A DNA stretch of 64,000 bases, taken from assembly GCA_963748005.1 (NCBI GenBank), contig CAVVHH010000002.1, forward strand, positions 1,364,001 through 1,428,000, written 5' to 3'. This stretch comes from CAILZL01 sp963748005 (GTDB taxonomy: Bacteria > Pseudomonadota > Gammaproteobacteria > Steroidobacterales > Steroidobacteraceae). This document shows, in pieces, positions 33,295 through 40,149 of this stretch; positions within the stretch are counted from its first letter, which is position 1; each line of letters opens with the position of its first letter. The translations under genes were made by a program, and so were the position numbers. The notes below the pieces were generated by a model. The model was not told where the DNA came from. It ran no database searches and saw only the letters and a list, made by a program, of their open reading frames with translations.

Positions 33295-34356
33295 ATGATC
33301 AACAAGGTCCCAACAATTGTTCTCGGCGGCACCGGCTATGTAGCCGGCGAACTGCTGCGCCTGATTGCCGGCCATCCCGGCCTGGAACTGAAAGCCATTC
33401 TCTCCGACAGCCAGCCCGGCGAAGCGGTGAGCAAGGCTTTCCCGCATCTGGCCACTGCGTATCTGCAACTCAAGTATTCAAGTCTTGAAGAAGTGACGCA
33501 ACTGATTGCGACATTGCCCAAGTCAGCTGTGCTTGCAGCTGCACCACATGGCGTGTCACACAAGTTGCTGGATGGTCTGCTTAAAGCTGCAGAAGCCGCA
33601 GGCACCCAACCCACCGTGGTGGATATTTCTGCCGACTATCGTTACACCACAGCAGCAGCGTATGAATCTGTGTACAAGCACGCACATGGTGCACCGGAAC
33701 GCATCAAGGATTTCACCTGCGCCGTGCCCGAACATCTGGCCCAGGCGCCCACGAAGCATGTTGCACATCCAGGCTGTTTTGCCACCTCGATTCTGTTGTC
33801 GAGTGTGCCGCTGTTGAAGCTGGGAATTGTCGAACCGCGTCTGTTTGCCTCCGCCATCACTGGCAGCACCGGCGCGGGCCGCACACCCACGGCGGGTACG
33901 CATCATCCGCAACGGCATAGCGATCTGTATGCCTACAATGCACTGGCGCATCGTCACTCTCCGGAAGTCACCGAGATTGCGACCGCCGCATCCGGCGTGC
34001 AGGCGGAATTCTGTTTCGTACCGCATTCGGGTCCGTTTGCGCGCGGTATTCACGCGACCATTCAGGCTACCGCCATCAAGTCCATCAAGACCGATGAGCT
34101 GCTCGCGGCGTTGCAGGACTTCTACAAGCACTCACCCTTTGTGCGCGTCAGCAAGGAAATGCCGCGCATCAAGGATGTCGCCACCAGCAACTACGCACAT
34201 ATGAGCGCAGTAGCCGACGGCAAGACTGTCGCAGTGATGTGCGCCATCGACAACCTGACCAAGGGCGCAGCTGGTGGCGCCGTGCAGTGGATGAATCGGT
34301 TGTTGGGGTTTGACGAATCGCTAGGTTTAATCACACCAGCGCCGGGCTGGACTTGA
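33295..34356 (+). CDS. argC: N-acetyl-gamma-glutamyl-phosphate reductase
   Basis: 353 residues from the ATG at 33295. NAD(P)-binding start PTIVLGGTGYVAGELLRLIA (G-x-x-G-Y-x-G). The catalytic cysteine is in KHVAHPGCFATSILLS (H-P-G-C-F-A-T). Further on are GSTGAGRTPTAGTHHPQRH and the C-terminal CAIDNLTKGAAGGAVQWMNR. It reduces N-acylglutamyl phosphate to the semialdehyde. The G-C-F-A-T variant is the short, non-E. coli argC type often linked to acyl-ornithine pathways. Confidence 0.93.
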   Translation: MINKVPTIVLGGTGYVAGELLRLIAGHPGLELKAILSDSQPGEAVSKAFPHLATAYLQLKYSSLEEVTQLIATLPKSAVLAAAPHGVSHKLLDGLLKAAEAAGTQPTVVDISADYRYTTAAAYESVYKHAHGAPERIKDFTCAVPEHLAQAPTKHVAHPGCFATSILLSSVPLLKLGIVEPRLFASAITGSTGAGRTPTAGTHHPQRHSDLYAYNALAHRHSPEVTEIATAASGVQAEFCFVPHSGPFARGIHATIQATAIKSIKTDELLAALQDFYKHSPFVRVSKEMPRIKDVATSNYAHMSAVADGKTVAVMCAIDNLTKGAAGGAVQWMNRLLGFDESLGLITPAPGWT

Positions 34357-34370
34357 TGTTTGAAGACCAA

Positions 34371-34432
34371 GACGCTTCGACAGGCTCAGCGACCGGAATC
34401 TGAATTCCGGTCGCTGAGCCTGTCGAAGCGTC
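34371..34432. repeat. Long palindrome in argC-argD gap
   Basis: 62 bases: GACGCTTCGACAGGCTCAGC and GACCGGAATC, then the inverted arm to 34432. Stem about 29 bp. The GCTTCGACAGGCTCAG half-site is a widespread intergenic repeat. A smaller hairpin GTTTCAGC-ACAC-GCTGAAC follows at 34441-34459, just before argD. Confidence 0.85.
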
Positions 34433-34470
34433 AGATGAACGTTTCAGCACACGCTGAACGAAGAGGTTTT

Positions 34471-35652
34471 ATGAGTACGCAGAACGTTGTTCCGTTACGG
34501 CCCGCCAAGGTCGAAGAATCCGATCACCTGGCGCATGTATATGCCCAGTTCCCGCTCGAGGTAGTCGATGCGAAAGGCGTGTACCTGAACACGCCCGATG
34601 GCCGCAAGGTGCTGGATCTGTATGGCGGTCATGCTGTGGCTGCCGTCGGTTATGGCCATCCACGCTGGGTGGAAGCACTGACGAAACAGGCACAGGCGCT
34701 GGCATTCCAGAGCAATGCAGTGGCGCTGGATGTGCGCAGGCGCGCCGCCACCAAACTCGCCAAGTTCTGCGGACTGGGACTGGACACCGTGTTCTTCGTG
34801 AACTCCGGTGCTGAAGCCAATGAGAATGCACTGAGACTGGCACTGAAGATCACTGGTGCGCCGGAAGTGGTCGCGATTGAAGGCAGCTTTCATGGCCGCA
34901 CGGCAGCTGCCGGTGCGGTGACCTGGGGCGCAAGAAATAAATGGTATGGCTTTCCGCATGCGCCGTTCGATGTGAAGTTCCTGCCACGCGGCAACATTCC
35001 CGCCGTGAAGGATATGATCACGGATCAGACTGCAGCCGTGATTGTCGAACCCATTCAAGGCGTGGCCGGCGCCTGCGATCTGCCCAAGGATTTTCTCGAA
35101 GCCATCCGGCAGCGTTGCTCGGAGAACGGCACCATCCTGATCTTCGACGAAGTGCAATGCGGCATGGGCCGTACCGGTTATCCGTTTGCCGCGAACATGT
35201 ATGGCGTCACACCCGACATCATCACCACCGCGAAAGCACTGGGTGCCGGCTTCCCCGTCTCCGCAGTGTTGATGGCCGATCACGTGGCCAGCAATCTGAC
35301 CATGGACAGCCTGGGCACTACTTTTGGCGGTGGCCCGATGGCCTGCGCCATGGTGGAAGCTGTGCTGGACATCATTGAAGACGAACAACTGCTCAAGAAT
35401 GTGCGCGAGCGTTCCGCCGAGATTCGGCAGAAGTGTATCGTCGGTCCGGTGACTGCCATTCAGGGCGCAGGCTTCCTGCTGGGTCTGCGCACGACGCGGC
35501 CCGCCAAAGAGATTCATGCCGAGCTGCTCAAGCGCAACATTCTCACCGGCACCAGCGGCGATCCGAATGTAGTGCGAATTCTCGCGCCATTTGTGCTGGA
35601 ATCGCAGCACGTGGAGGCGTTGCGTGCAGCATTGCTGGATATCGGCAAGTGA
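34471..35652 (+). CDS. argD: Acetylornithine aminotransferase (class III, PLP)
   Basis: 393 residues from the ATG at 34471 (AAGAGG upstream). A longer frame that reads through the palindrome is rejected. Class III aminotransferase features: NTPDGRKVLDLYGGHAVAAV, FFVNSGAEANENALRLALK, EGSFHGRTAAAGAVT, ILIFDEVQCGMGRTG and the PLP lysine in PDIITTAKALGAGFPVSAVL. It converts N-acylglutamate semialdehyde to N-acylornithine, feeding the next gene. The middle of the arginine cluster. Confidence 0.92.
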   Translation: MSTQNVVPLRPAKVEESDHLAHVYAQFPLEVVDAKGVYLNTPDGRKVLDLYGGHAVAAVGYGHPRWVEALTKQAQALAFQSNAVALDVRRRAATKLAKFCGLGLDTVFFVNSGAEANENALRLALKITGAPEVVAIEGSFHGRTAAAGAVTWGARNKWYGFPHAPFDVKFLPRGNIPAVKDMITDQTAAVIVEPIQGVAGACDLPKDFLEAIRQRCSENGTILIFDEVQCGMGRTGYPFAANMYGVTPDIITTAKALGAGFPVSAVLMADHVASNLTMDSLGTTFGGGPMACAMVEAVLDIIEDEQLLKNVRERSAEIRQKCIVGPVTAIQGAGFLLGLRTTRPAKEIHAELLKRNILTGTSGDPNVVRILAPFVLESQHVEALRAALLDIGK

Positions 35653-35659
35653 TTACATT

Positions 35660-35743
35660 CCTTCCCCCGTTCGACGGGGGAAGGCCAGGATGGGGGCTGT
35701 TTGGTTGCCCCCACCCCAACCCTCCCCCGTAAACGGGGGAGGG
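35660..35743. repeat. Two palindromes in argD-argF' gap
   Basis: CCTTCCCCCGTTCGACGGGG (35660-35684) and CCCTCCCCCGTAAACGGGGG (35720-35743), with GGGGGC and GCCCCC between them forming outer pairing. Confidence 0.8.
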
Positions 35744-35777
35744 AGTAAAGGTTGAAGCCTTTTTAGATAGAGACATC

Positions 35778-36779
35778 ATGAAAAGATTTTTAGACCTCGC
35801 TGATTTCGAACGCGCAGAAGTGAAAGACCTGCTGGGGCTGGCTGCGCGCCTGCAGTCAAAACCCGATCCGCATGCGCTGGCCGGCAAGGTGCTGGGCCTG
35901 CTGTTCATGAATCCCTCGCTGCGCACGCTGGCCTCGTTCCAGAGCGGCATGATGCGTCTGGGTGGTTCGGTGTTCGTCATCACCCCGGGGCAGGGCACAT
36001 GGCAGCTGGAAACGCGCAATGGCGCAGTGATGAATGGCGCCGCGGCAGAGCACATCAAGGAAGCCGTGCCGGTGATGGCATCGTACTGCGATGCACTGGG
36101 TGTACGCATGTTTGCCGAAGGCAAGAACCTGCAGGCGGACATCAACGAGACCGGTTTCAAGATGATTGCCGATCTGTGCGAGAAGCCGCTGATCAATCTT
36201 GAGTCTGCGGTGAACCATCCCTGCCAGGCGCTGGCCGACTGGTACACCATGGATGAACTCGCTGTGCCCGAGCGTGGCAAATTCGTGTTGTCGTGGGTGA
36301 ATCATCCGCGTGCGCTACCACTGGCCGTACCTTCTGCAACCGTGCACATGGCCGCCATGCGTGGCATGGATGTAGTGGTATTGCGTCCGGACGGCTACGC
36401 CCTGCCGGATGCGATCATGGACAAGGCTCGAGCCGCGGCGAAGGCTGCGGGCGGCAACATCACCGAAACCACCGATCGCACCGAAGCGTTGAAAGGTGCG
36501 CAGGTGGTGTATGCCAAGGAATGGGGTTCACCGCTGCATTATGGCGATGCCGAAGATGAAGCACGCTTGCGCGAAGATCTGATCGACTGGTGCGTGAAGG
36601 ACAGCTGGTTCAAACACACCGCGCCGGACTGTCACCTGATGCATTGCCTGCCGGTGCGTCGCAATGTCGCCGTGGATGACGAAGTGCTGGACAGTTCGCG
36701 CAGTGTTGTCATCCACGAGGCTTACAATCGCATGGTGGTGCAGATGGCGGTGTTGTATCGCCTGTTGAGGAATGCTTGA
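35778..36779 (+). CDS. argF': N-acyl-ornithine carbamoyltransferase (N-acetyl- or N-succinylornithine type)
   Basis: 333 residues. It is a transcarbamylase of the acyl-ornithine branch, not ordinary OTC: the carbamoyl-phosphate motif reads MNPSLRTLASFQSGMMRLGG, then GQGTWQLE. NHPCQALADW and MHCLPVRRNVAVDDEVLDSS follow, like Xanthomonas AOTCase and Bacteroides SOTCase. At the position that decides the substrate (Glu in acetyl-specific, Pro in succinyl-specific enzymes) this protein has Ala, in NGAAAEHI. A small residue there would be expected to accept N-succinylornithine or both; this is inference. It takes the place of argF in the operon. Confidence 0.85.
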   Translation: MKRFLDLADFERAEVKDLLGLAARLQSKPDPHALAGKVLGLLFMNPSLRTLASFQSGMMRLGGSVFVITPGQGTWQLETRNGAVMNGAAAEHIKEAVPVMASYCDALGVRMFAEGKNLQADINETGFKMIADLCEKPLINLESAVNHPCQALADWYTMDELAVPERGKFVLSWVNHPRALPLAVPSATVHMAAMRGMDVVVLRPDGYALPDAIMDKARAAAKAAGGNITETTDRTEALKGAQVVYAKEWGSPLHYGDAEDEARLREDLIDWCVKDSWFKHTAPDCHLMHCLPVRRNVAVDDEVLDSSRSVVIHEAYNRMVVQMAVLYRLLRNA

Positions 36780-36781
36780 TT

Positions 36782-36836
36782 TGTAGGTCGGAATTTATTC
36801 CGACACTTAGGCCGTCGGAATAAATTCCGACCTACA
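36782..36836. repeat. Long palindrome in argF'-argB gap
   Basis: TGTAGGTCGGAATTTATTCC, then GAC, a 9-base loop and the exact inverted copy: 23-bp arms, each itself palindromic. Same family as 13185-13205. Confidence 0.85.
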
Positions 36837-36864
36837 CGAAACCAGACATATAGAAATTGCAACC

Positions 36865-37785
36865 ATGACCAATCGCACCGATCCTTTCGTCACCGTTCGC
36901 GCCCTGAAGAGCGCCGCGCCCTACATCCGCATGTTCAAGGGCAAGGTGTTTGTCATCAAGGCCAGCGGCGGTGTATTCGGCAACGCCGATGCCACGCGCA
37001 ATCTGATGGAACAGGTGGCCATCCTGCATCAGGTCGGCATACGCGTAGTCGTGGTACACGGTGGCGGGGAACAGCTGACCGGCATCCAGCAGTCCATGGG
37101 CATTGAAACCAGGATGGTGGCGGGCCGTCGCGTCACCGATGCCAAGTCCATCGAAGTCACCAGCATGGTGCTCAACGGTCTGGTGAACACGCAGATTCTC
37201 GGCATCTGCCGCGAACTGTCCATCAATGCCGTGGGCGTCAGCGGTGTGGATGCCGGTTTGATTCGCGCCCATAAGCGCCCGCCGGTGGTCGTTGAAGGCG
37301 AGACGGTGGATTATGGCTTCGTCGGTGATATCGATCTGGTGGATTCAAAGGTGCTGCAGCAATTGCTCGACGATGGCCACATGCCGGTGGTCAGTCCCGT
37401 ATCCTGCGATGACAAGGGCGTGTTGCTCAATATCAACGCGGATACGGTGGCAGCGGCCATTGGTGGTGCGCTCAGGGCCGAGAAGCTGATGCTGGTGACC
37501 GGCGCGCCCGGCATCATGGAATCGCTGGAAGATCCGCACTCGCTGGTGTCCTACACCGATCTGGCGGGCTTGAAGAAGCTCAAGGACCAGGGTTCGCTGA
37601 AAGACGGCATGTTGCCCAAGGCCACCGCCATCGAAGCTGCGATCCGTGGCGGCGTACGCCGCGTGCATTGCATCTCGTACAAGACGCCCGACAGCGTGCT
37701 GGCTGAAGTATTCACCAACGAAGGCACCGGCACCTTGATTGTCGAAGACATCAAGGGTTTGAGCGCGGCAGAACAAGGAAATTGA
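36865..37785 (+). CDS. argB: Acetylglutamate kinase
   Basis: 306 residues. Amino-acid-kinase fold: FVIKASGGVFGNADATRNLM (glycine-rich phosphate loop), VVVVHGGGEQLTGIQQSMGI, AVGVSGVDAGLIRA, LLNINADTVAAAIGGALRAE and LMLVTGAPGIM. It phosphorylates N-acylglutamate, the step before argC, and is usually the arginine-feedback-sensitive enzyme; the N-terminal helix (about 1-25) found in sensitive forms is present. There is no acetyltransferase domain fused at the C-terminus, unlike the bifunctional ArgA/B of Xanthomonas, so the acyl donor step must be encoded elsewhere. Confidence 0.92.
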   Translation: MTNRTDPFVTVRALKSAAPYIRMFKGKVFVIKASGGVFGNADATRNLMEQVAILHQVGIRVVVVHGGGEQLTGIQQSMGIETRMVAGRRVTDAKSIEVTSMVLNGLVNTQILGICRELSINAVGVSGVDAGLIRAHKRPPVVVEGETVDYGFVGDIDLVDSKVLQQLLDDGHMPVVSPVSCDDKGVLLNINADTVAAAIGGALRAEKLMLVTGAPGIMESLEDPHSLVSYTDLAGLKKLKDQGSLKDGMLPKATAIEAAIRGGVRRVHCISYKTPDSVLAEVFTNEGTGTLIVEDIKGLSAAEQGN

Positions 37786-37797
37786 TTGATGACTGAT

Positions 37798-37902
37798 CCC
37801 CTCTCCCCGCGCACGGGGAGAGGGCCAAGGAGAGGGGTGTTGAGCACTGCGACCGCTGTTCGGACGCCCTCTCCTTAACCCTCTCCCGCAAGCGGGAGAG
37901 GG
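37798..37902. repeat. Two palindromes in argB-argH gap
   Basis: CCCTCTCCCCGCGCACGGGG (37798-37823) and CCCTCTCCCGCAAGCGGGAG (37879-37902) with complementary flanks (AAGGAGAGGG and CCCTCTCCTT) between. Confidence 0.8.
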
Positions 37903-37924
37903 AAACAGACAACCGGAAGCAACC

Positions 37925-39109
37925 ATGTCCAGACTCTGGGATAAAGGCGCACCCCTCGATTCACGCGTGTTGCAATACACCGCGGGCGATGACCATCAAC
38001 TGGACAATCGCCTGGTGCAATACGACGTGCGCGCTTCGATTGTTCATGCCGAAATGCTCAATGCACAAGGCCTGCTGACTGCGGACGATCTCAAGCTGAT
38101 TCGCGATGGACTCACGGACATCGGTGACGCCCATACACGCGGCGAATGGCGCGTCACGCTGGAACATGAAGATGGCCAGACCGCGCTGGAAACCTTGCTG
38201 ACACAAAAAATCGGCGACGCCGGTGCCCGCGTGCATCTTGGCCGTTCGCGTAATGATCAGGTGCTGACGGCTTTGCGTCTGTACCTGCGCGACGCTGCGG
38301 ATGGCCTGAGCAACGCCACGCTGAAAGTCGCCGATGCACTTGATGCGCTCGGCGCACGTGAAGCATCCACCGTGCTGCCCGGCTACACCCACATGCAACA
38401 AGCCATGCCCAGCAGTGTGAAACTGTGGGCCGGTGGCTTTGCCGCTGAACTGCGCGATGACGCCGTGGGCCTGAATCATGTGCAACGCCGCATTGGCAAA
38501 AGTCCACTGGGTTCTGCTGCCGGCTACGGCGCACCCAACTTGCCACTGGATCGCGCTGCAACAGCGCAAGCACTGGGCTTCAACGAAGTACATGAACCGG
38601 TCACCGCCGTGCAGCTGTCACGTGGCAAGGCCGAAGCGCAGCTGCTGTTTGAAATCACCATGGTGATGCAGGATGTCGCAAGGCTTTCCACTGACCTGTG
38701 CCTGTTCTACACACAGGAGTTCGCCTTCGTCTCGTTGCCCGATGCCTTCACAACCGGCTCATCCATCATGCCGCAGAAGCGCAACCCCGATGTGTTTGAG
38801 CTGATTCGTGGCCGCTCAGCAGCCGCCATTGCCGCACTGAATGAAGTGCTGGGCATCGTCGCCAAACTTCCTTCCGGTTATCAACGTGATCTACAGTTGA
38901 TCAAAGTGCCACTGTTCCGTGGCATCGACCTGTGCAGCGACACGCTCGACATCCTTGCCCCGGCGCTGGATCAGGTGAAGTTCCGTCCTGAGAACATCGA
39001 GATGGATGTTTCGATCAATGCCGCAGCGGAAGCCTACGAATTGGTGAAGAGCGAAGGGATTCCGTTTCGCGAGGCTTACAAGCGGGTGGGAAAGAAGTAT
39101 TTGAAGTGA
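37925..39109 (+). CDS. argH: Argininosuccinate lyase
   Basis: 394 residues, shorter than the 430-460 usual for ArgH; the C-terminal small helical domain looks reduced. Signature features are intact: HLGRSRNDQVLTALRLYLRD, GYTHMQQAMPSSVKLWAGGF, and the mobile loop GSSIMPQKRNPDVFELIRGR with its catalytic Ser. It splits argininosuccinate into arginine and fumarate and closes the cluster. No frameshift is seen; the protein ends FREAYKRVGKKYLK. Confidence 0.9.
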   Translation: MSRLWDKGAPLDSRVLQYTAGDDHQLDNRLVQYDVRASIVHAEMLNAQGLLTADDLKLIRDGLTDIGDAHTRGEWRVTLEHEDGQTALETLLTQKIGDAGARVHLGRSRNDQVLTALRLYLRDAADGLSNATLKVADALDALGAREASTVLPGYTHMQQAMPSSVKLWAGGFAAELRDDAVGLNHVQRRIGKSPLGSAAGYGAPNLPLDRAATAQALGFNEVHEPVTAVQLSRGKAEAQLLFEITMVMQDVARLSTDLCLFYTQEFAFVSLPDAFTTGSSIMPQKRNPDVFELIRGRSAAAIAALNEVLGIVAKLPSGYQRDLQLIKVPLFRGIDLCSDTLDILAPALDQVKFRPENIEMDVSINAAAEAYELVKSEGIPFREAYKRVGKKYLK

Positions 39110-39124
39110 TTGATTTAGGAGTTG

Positions 39125-39841
39125 ATGCAATTGGATGCCTACGACCGAATCGACGGACTTACGCGAAATGAGTACGTGCAAGCACTTGCAGCAGTCAACC
39201 CGTCCGCTCAACAAGTGGAAATGCTGCGGATTCACCTATCAGCACCGGGAAAATCCCTAACTGCCAGACAACTGGCAAGGGCGATCGGCTTTAGTAACTG
39301 GAATGCAGCAAATCTCCAGTACGGAACGTTCGCGGGCAAGCTCTGCAAAGAGCTCCATTTGGAGCCGGAACAAAACCTGCACGTTATTGCCACTTTCCTA
39401 AAACAACCGGATGAGGAATGGCAATGGCAGCTCCGTCCTGAATTTGTCGCCGCTCTTGTAGAGTTCGGCATTGACACACAAACAAGTACCAATGCTCTTG
39501 AAGAGTTCAACGGCGACGAATGCCTAACCGAAGGAACGGCCTTTACCGTAAAGGTGAGCGCGTATGAACGTAACCCAGTAGCACGGCAAAAGTGTATTGA
39601 CTATTACGGATTTAGTTGTTTTGTGTGTGGGTTTAACTTCAAGAATACTTACTCAGAAATTCAAAGAGATCACACACACGTCCACCATCTGATACCGCTG
39701 GCATCCATTGGTAAAGAATACGTAATTGATCCAATACAAGACCTTCGACCGGTATGCGCGAACTGCCATGCCGTGATTCATTTGCGAACCCCACCGTATT
39801 CGATTGAAGAAATGAAATCCATGCTTTCTGAAAAGCTGTAA
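39125..39841 (+). CDS. HNH endonuclease (McrA-like)
   Basis: 238 residues. The N-terminal half (about 1-130) has no clear family (SAPGKSLTARQLARAIGF, a helix-turn-helix-like patch). The C-terminal HNH nuclease reads CFVCGFNFKNTYSEIQRDH, then THVHHLIPLASIG, DPIQDLRPVCANCHAVIH: two CxxC zinc pairs and the H-H...N...H catalytic set, as in McrA-type restriction nucleases. ATG at 39125 directly after AGGAGTTG. Base composition is lower than that of its neighbours, and it separates argH from lptM-polA, so it is probably a recent insertion. It may cut modified or foreign DNA. Confidence 0.85.
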   Translation: MQLDAYDRIDGLTRNEYVQALAAVNPSAQQVEMLRIHLSAPGKSLTARQLARAIGFSNWNAANLQYGTFAGKLCKELHLEPEQNLHVIATFLKQPDEEWQWQLRPEFVAALVEFGIDTQTSTNALEEFNGDECLTEGTAFTVKVSAYERNPVARQKCIDYYGFSCFVCGFNFKNTYSEIQRDHTHVHHLIPLASIGKEYVIDPIQDLRPVCANCHAVIHLRTPPYSIEEMKSMLSEKL

Positions 39842-39851
39842 CCCGTAGACT

Positions 39852-39879
39852 GTACGGCGCACTCGTGAGTGCGCCGTAC
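39852..39879. repeat. GGCGCACTC palindrome (first of two)
   Basis: GTACGGCGCACTCGTGAGTG then CGCCGTAC, a perfect 28-base palindrome. A related copy, GGCGCACACTCGAGTGCGCC, lies at 39949-39968 within the lptM reading frame. Confidence 0.75.
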
Positions 39880-39918
39880 GTCTTGAATGACCAAATCCCC
39901 AACACCTTAAAGTAACCT

Positions 39919-40149
39919 ATGCACACTGACCCATCATCTCAATCATCCGGCGCACACTCGAGTGCGCCCTACGCCGGAGTGGGTATATCGCGTGTGGTTT
40001 TGGTTGTTGTGCTCGCTGGGGTGATATCCGGTTGCGGTCTGAAAGGTGATTTGTATCTGCCGGAAACCAGCGCACCAGTGGTCATTACTCCAGCAGGCAG
40101 TGCAAGCAGCTCCAGCAGTTCATCCACATCGTCGCAGGCTGCGCCATGA
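39919..40149 (+). CDS. lptM: LptM (YifL)-type LPS-translocon lipoprotein
   Basis: 76 residues. A membrane segment RVVLVVVLAGVISGC leads to the lipobox Cys, followed at once by GLKGDLYLP, the hallmark G-C-G-L-K-G-x-L-Y-L-P of LptM, which helps mature the LptDE outer-membrane LPS export complex. The tail is Ser-rich. The first ~20 codons cover a dispersed palindrome, so the true start may be the GTG at 39979 (56 residues). The stop overlaps the polA start (ATGA). The usual partner genes dapF and lysA are not here. Confidence 0.85.
   Translation: MHTDPSSQSSGAHSSAPYAGVGISRVVLVVVLAGVISGCGLKGDLYLPETSAPVVITPAGSASSSSSSSTSSQAAP

Noticed and set aside
34360..34470. N-terminal extension of argD
   Set aside because: The extension is translation of a 62-bp palindrome; family alignment by eye supports the ATG at 34471.
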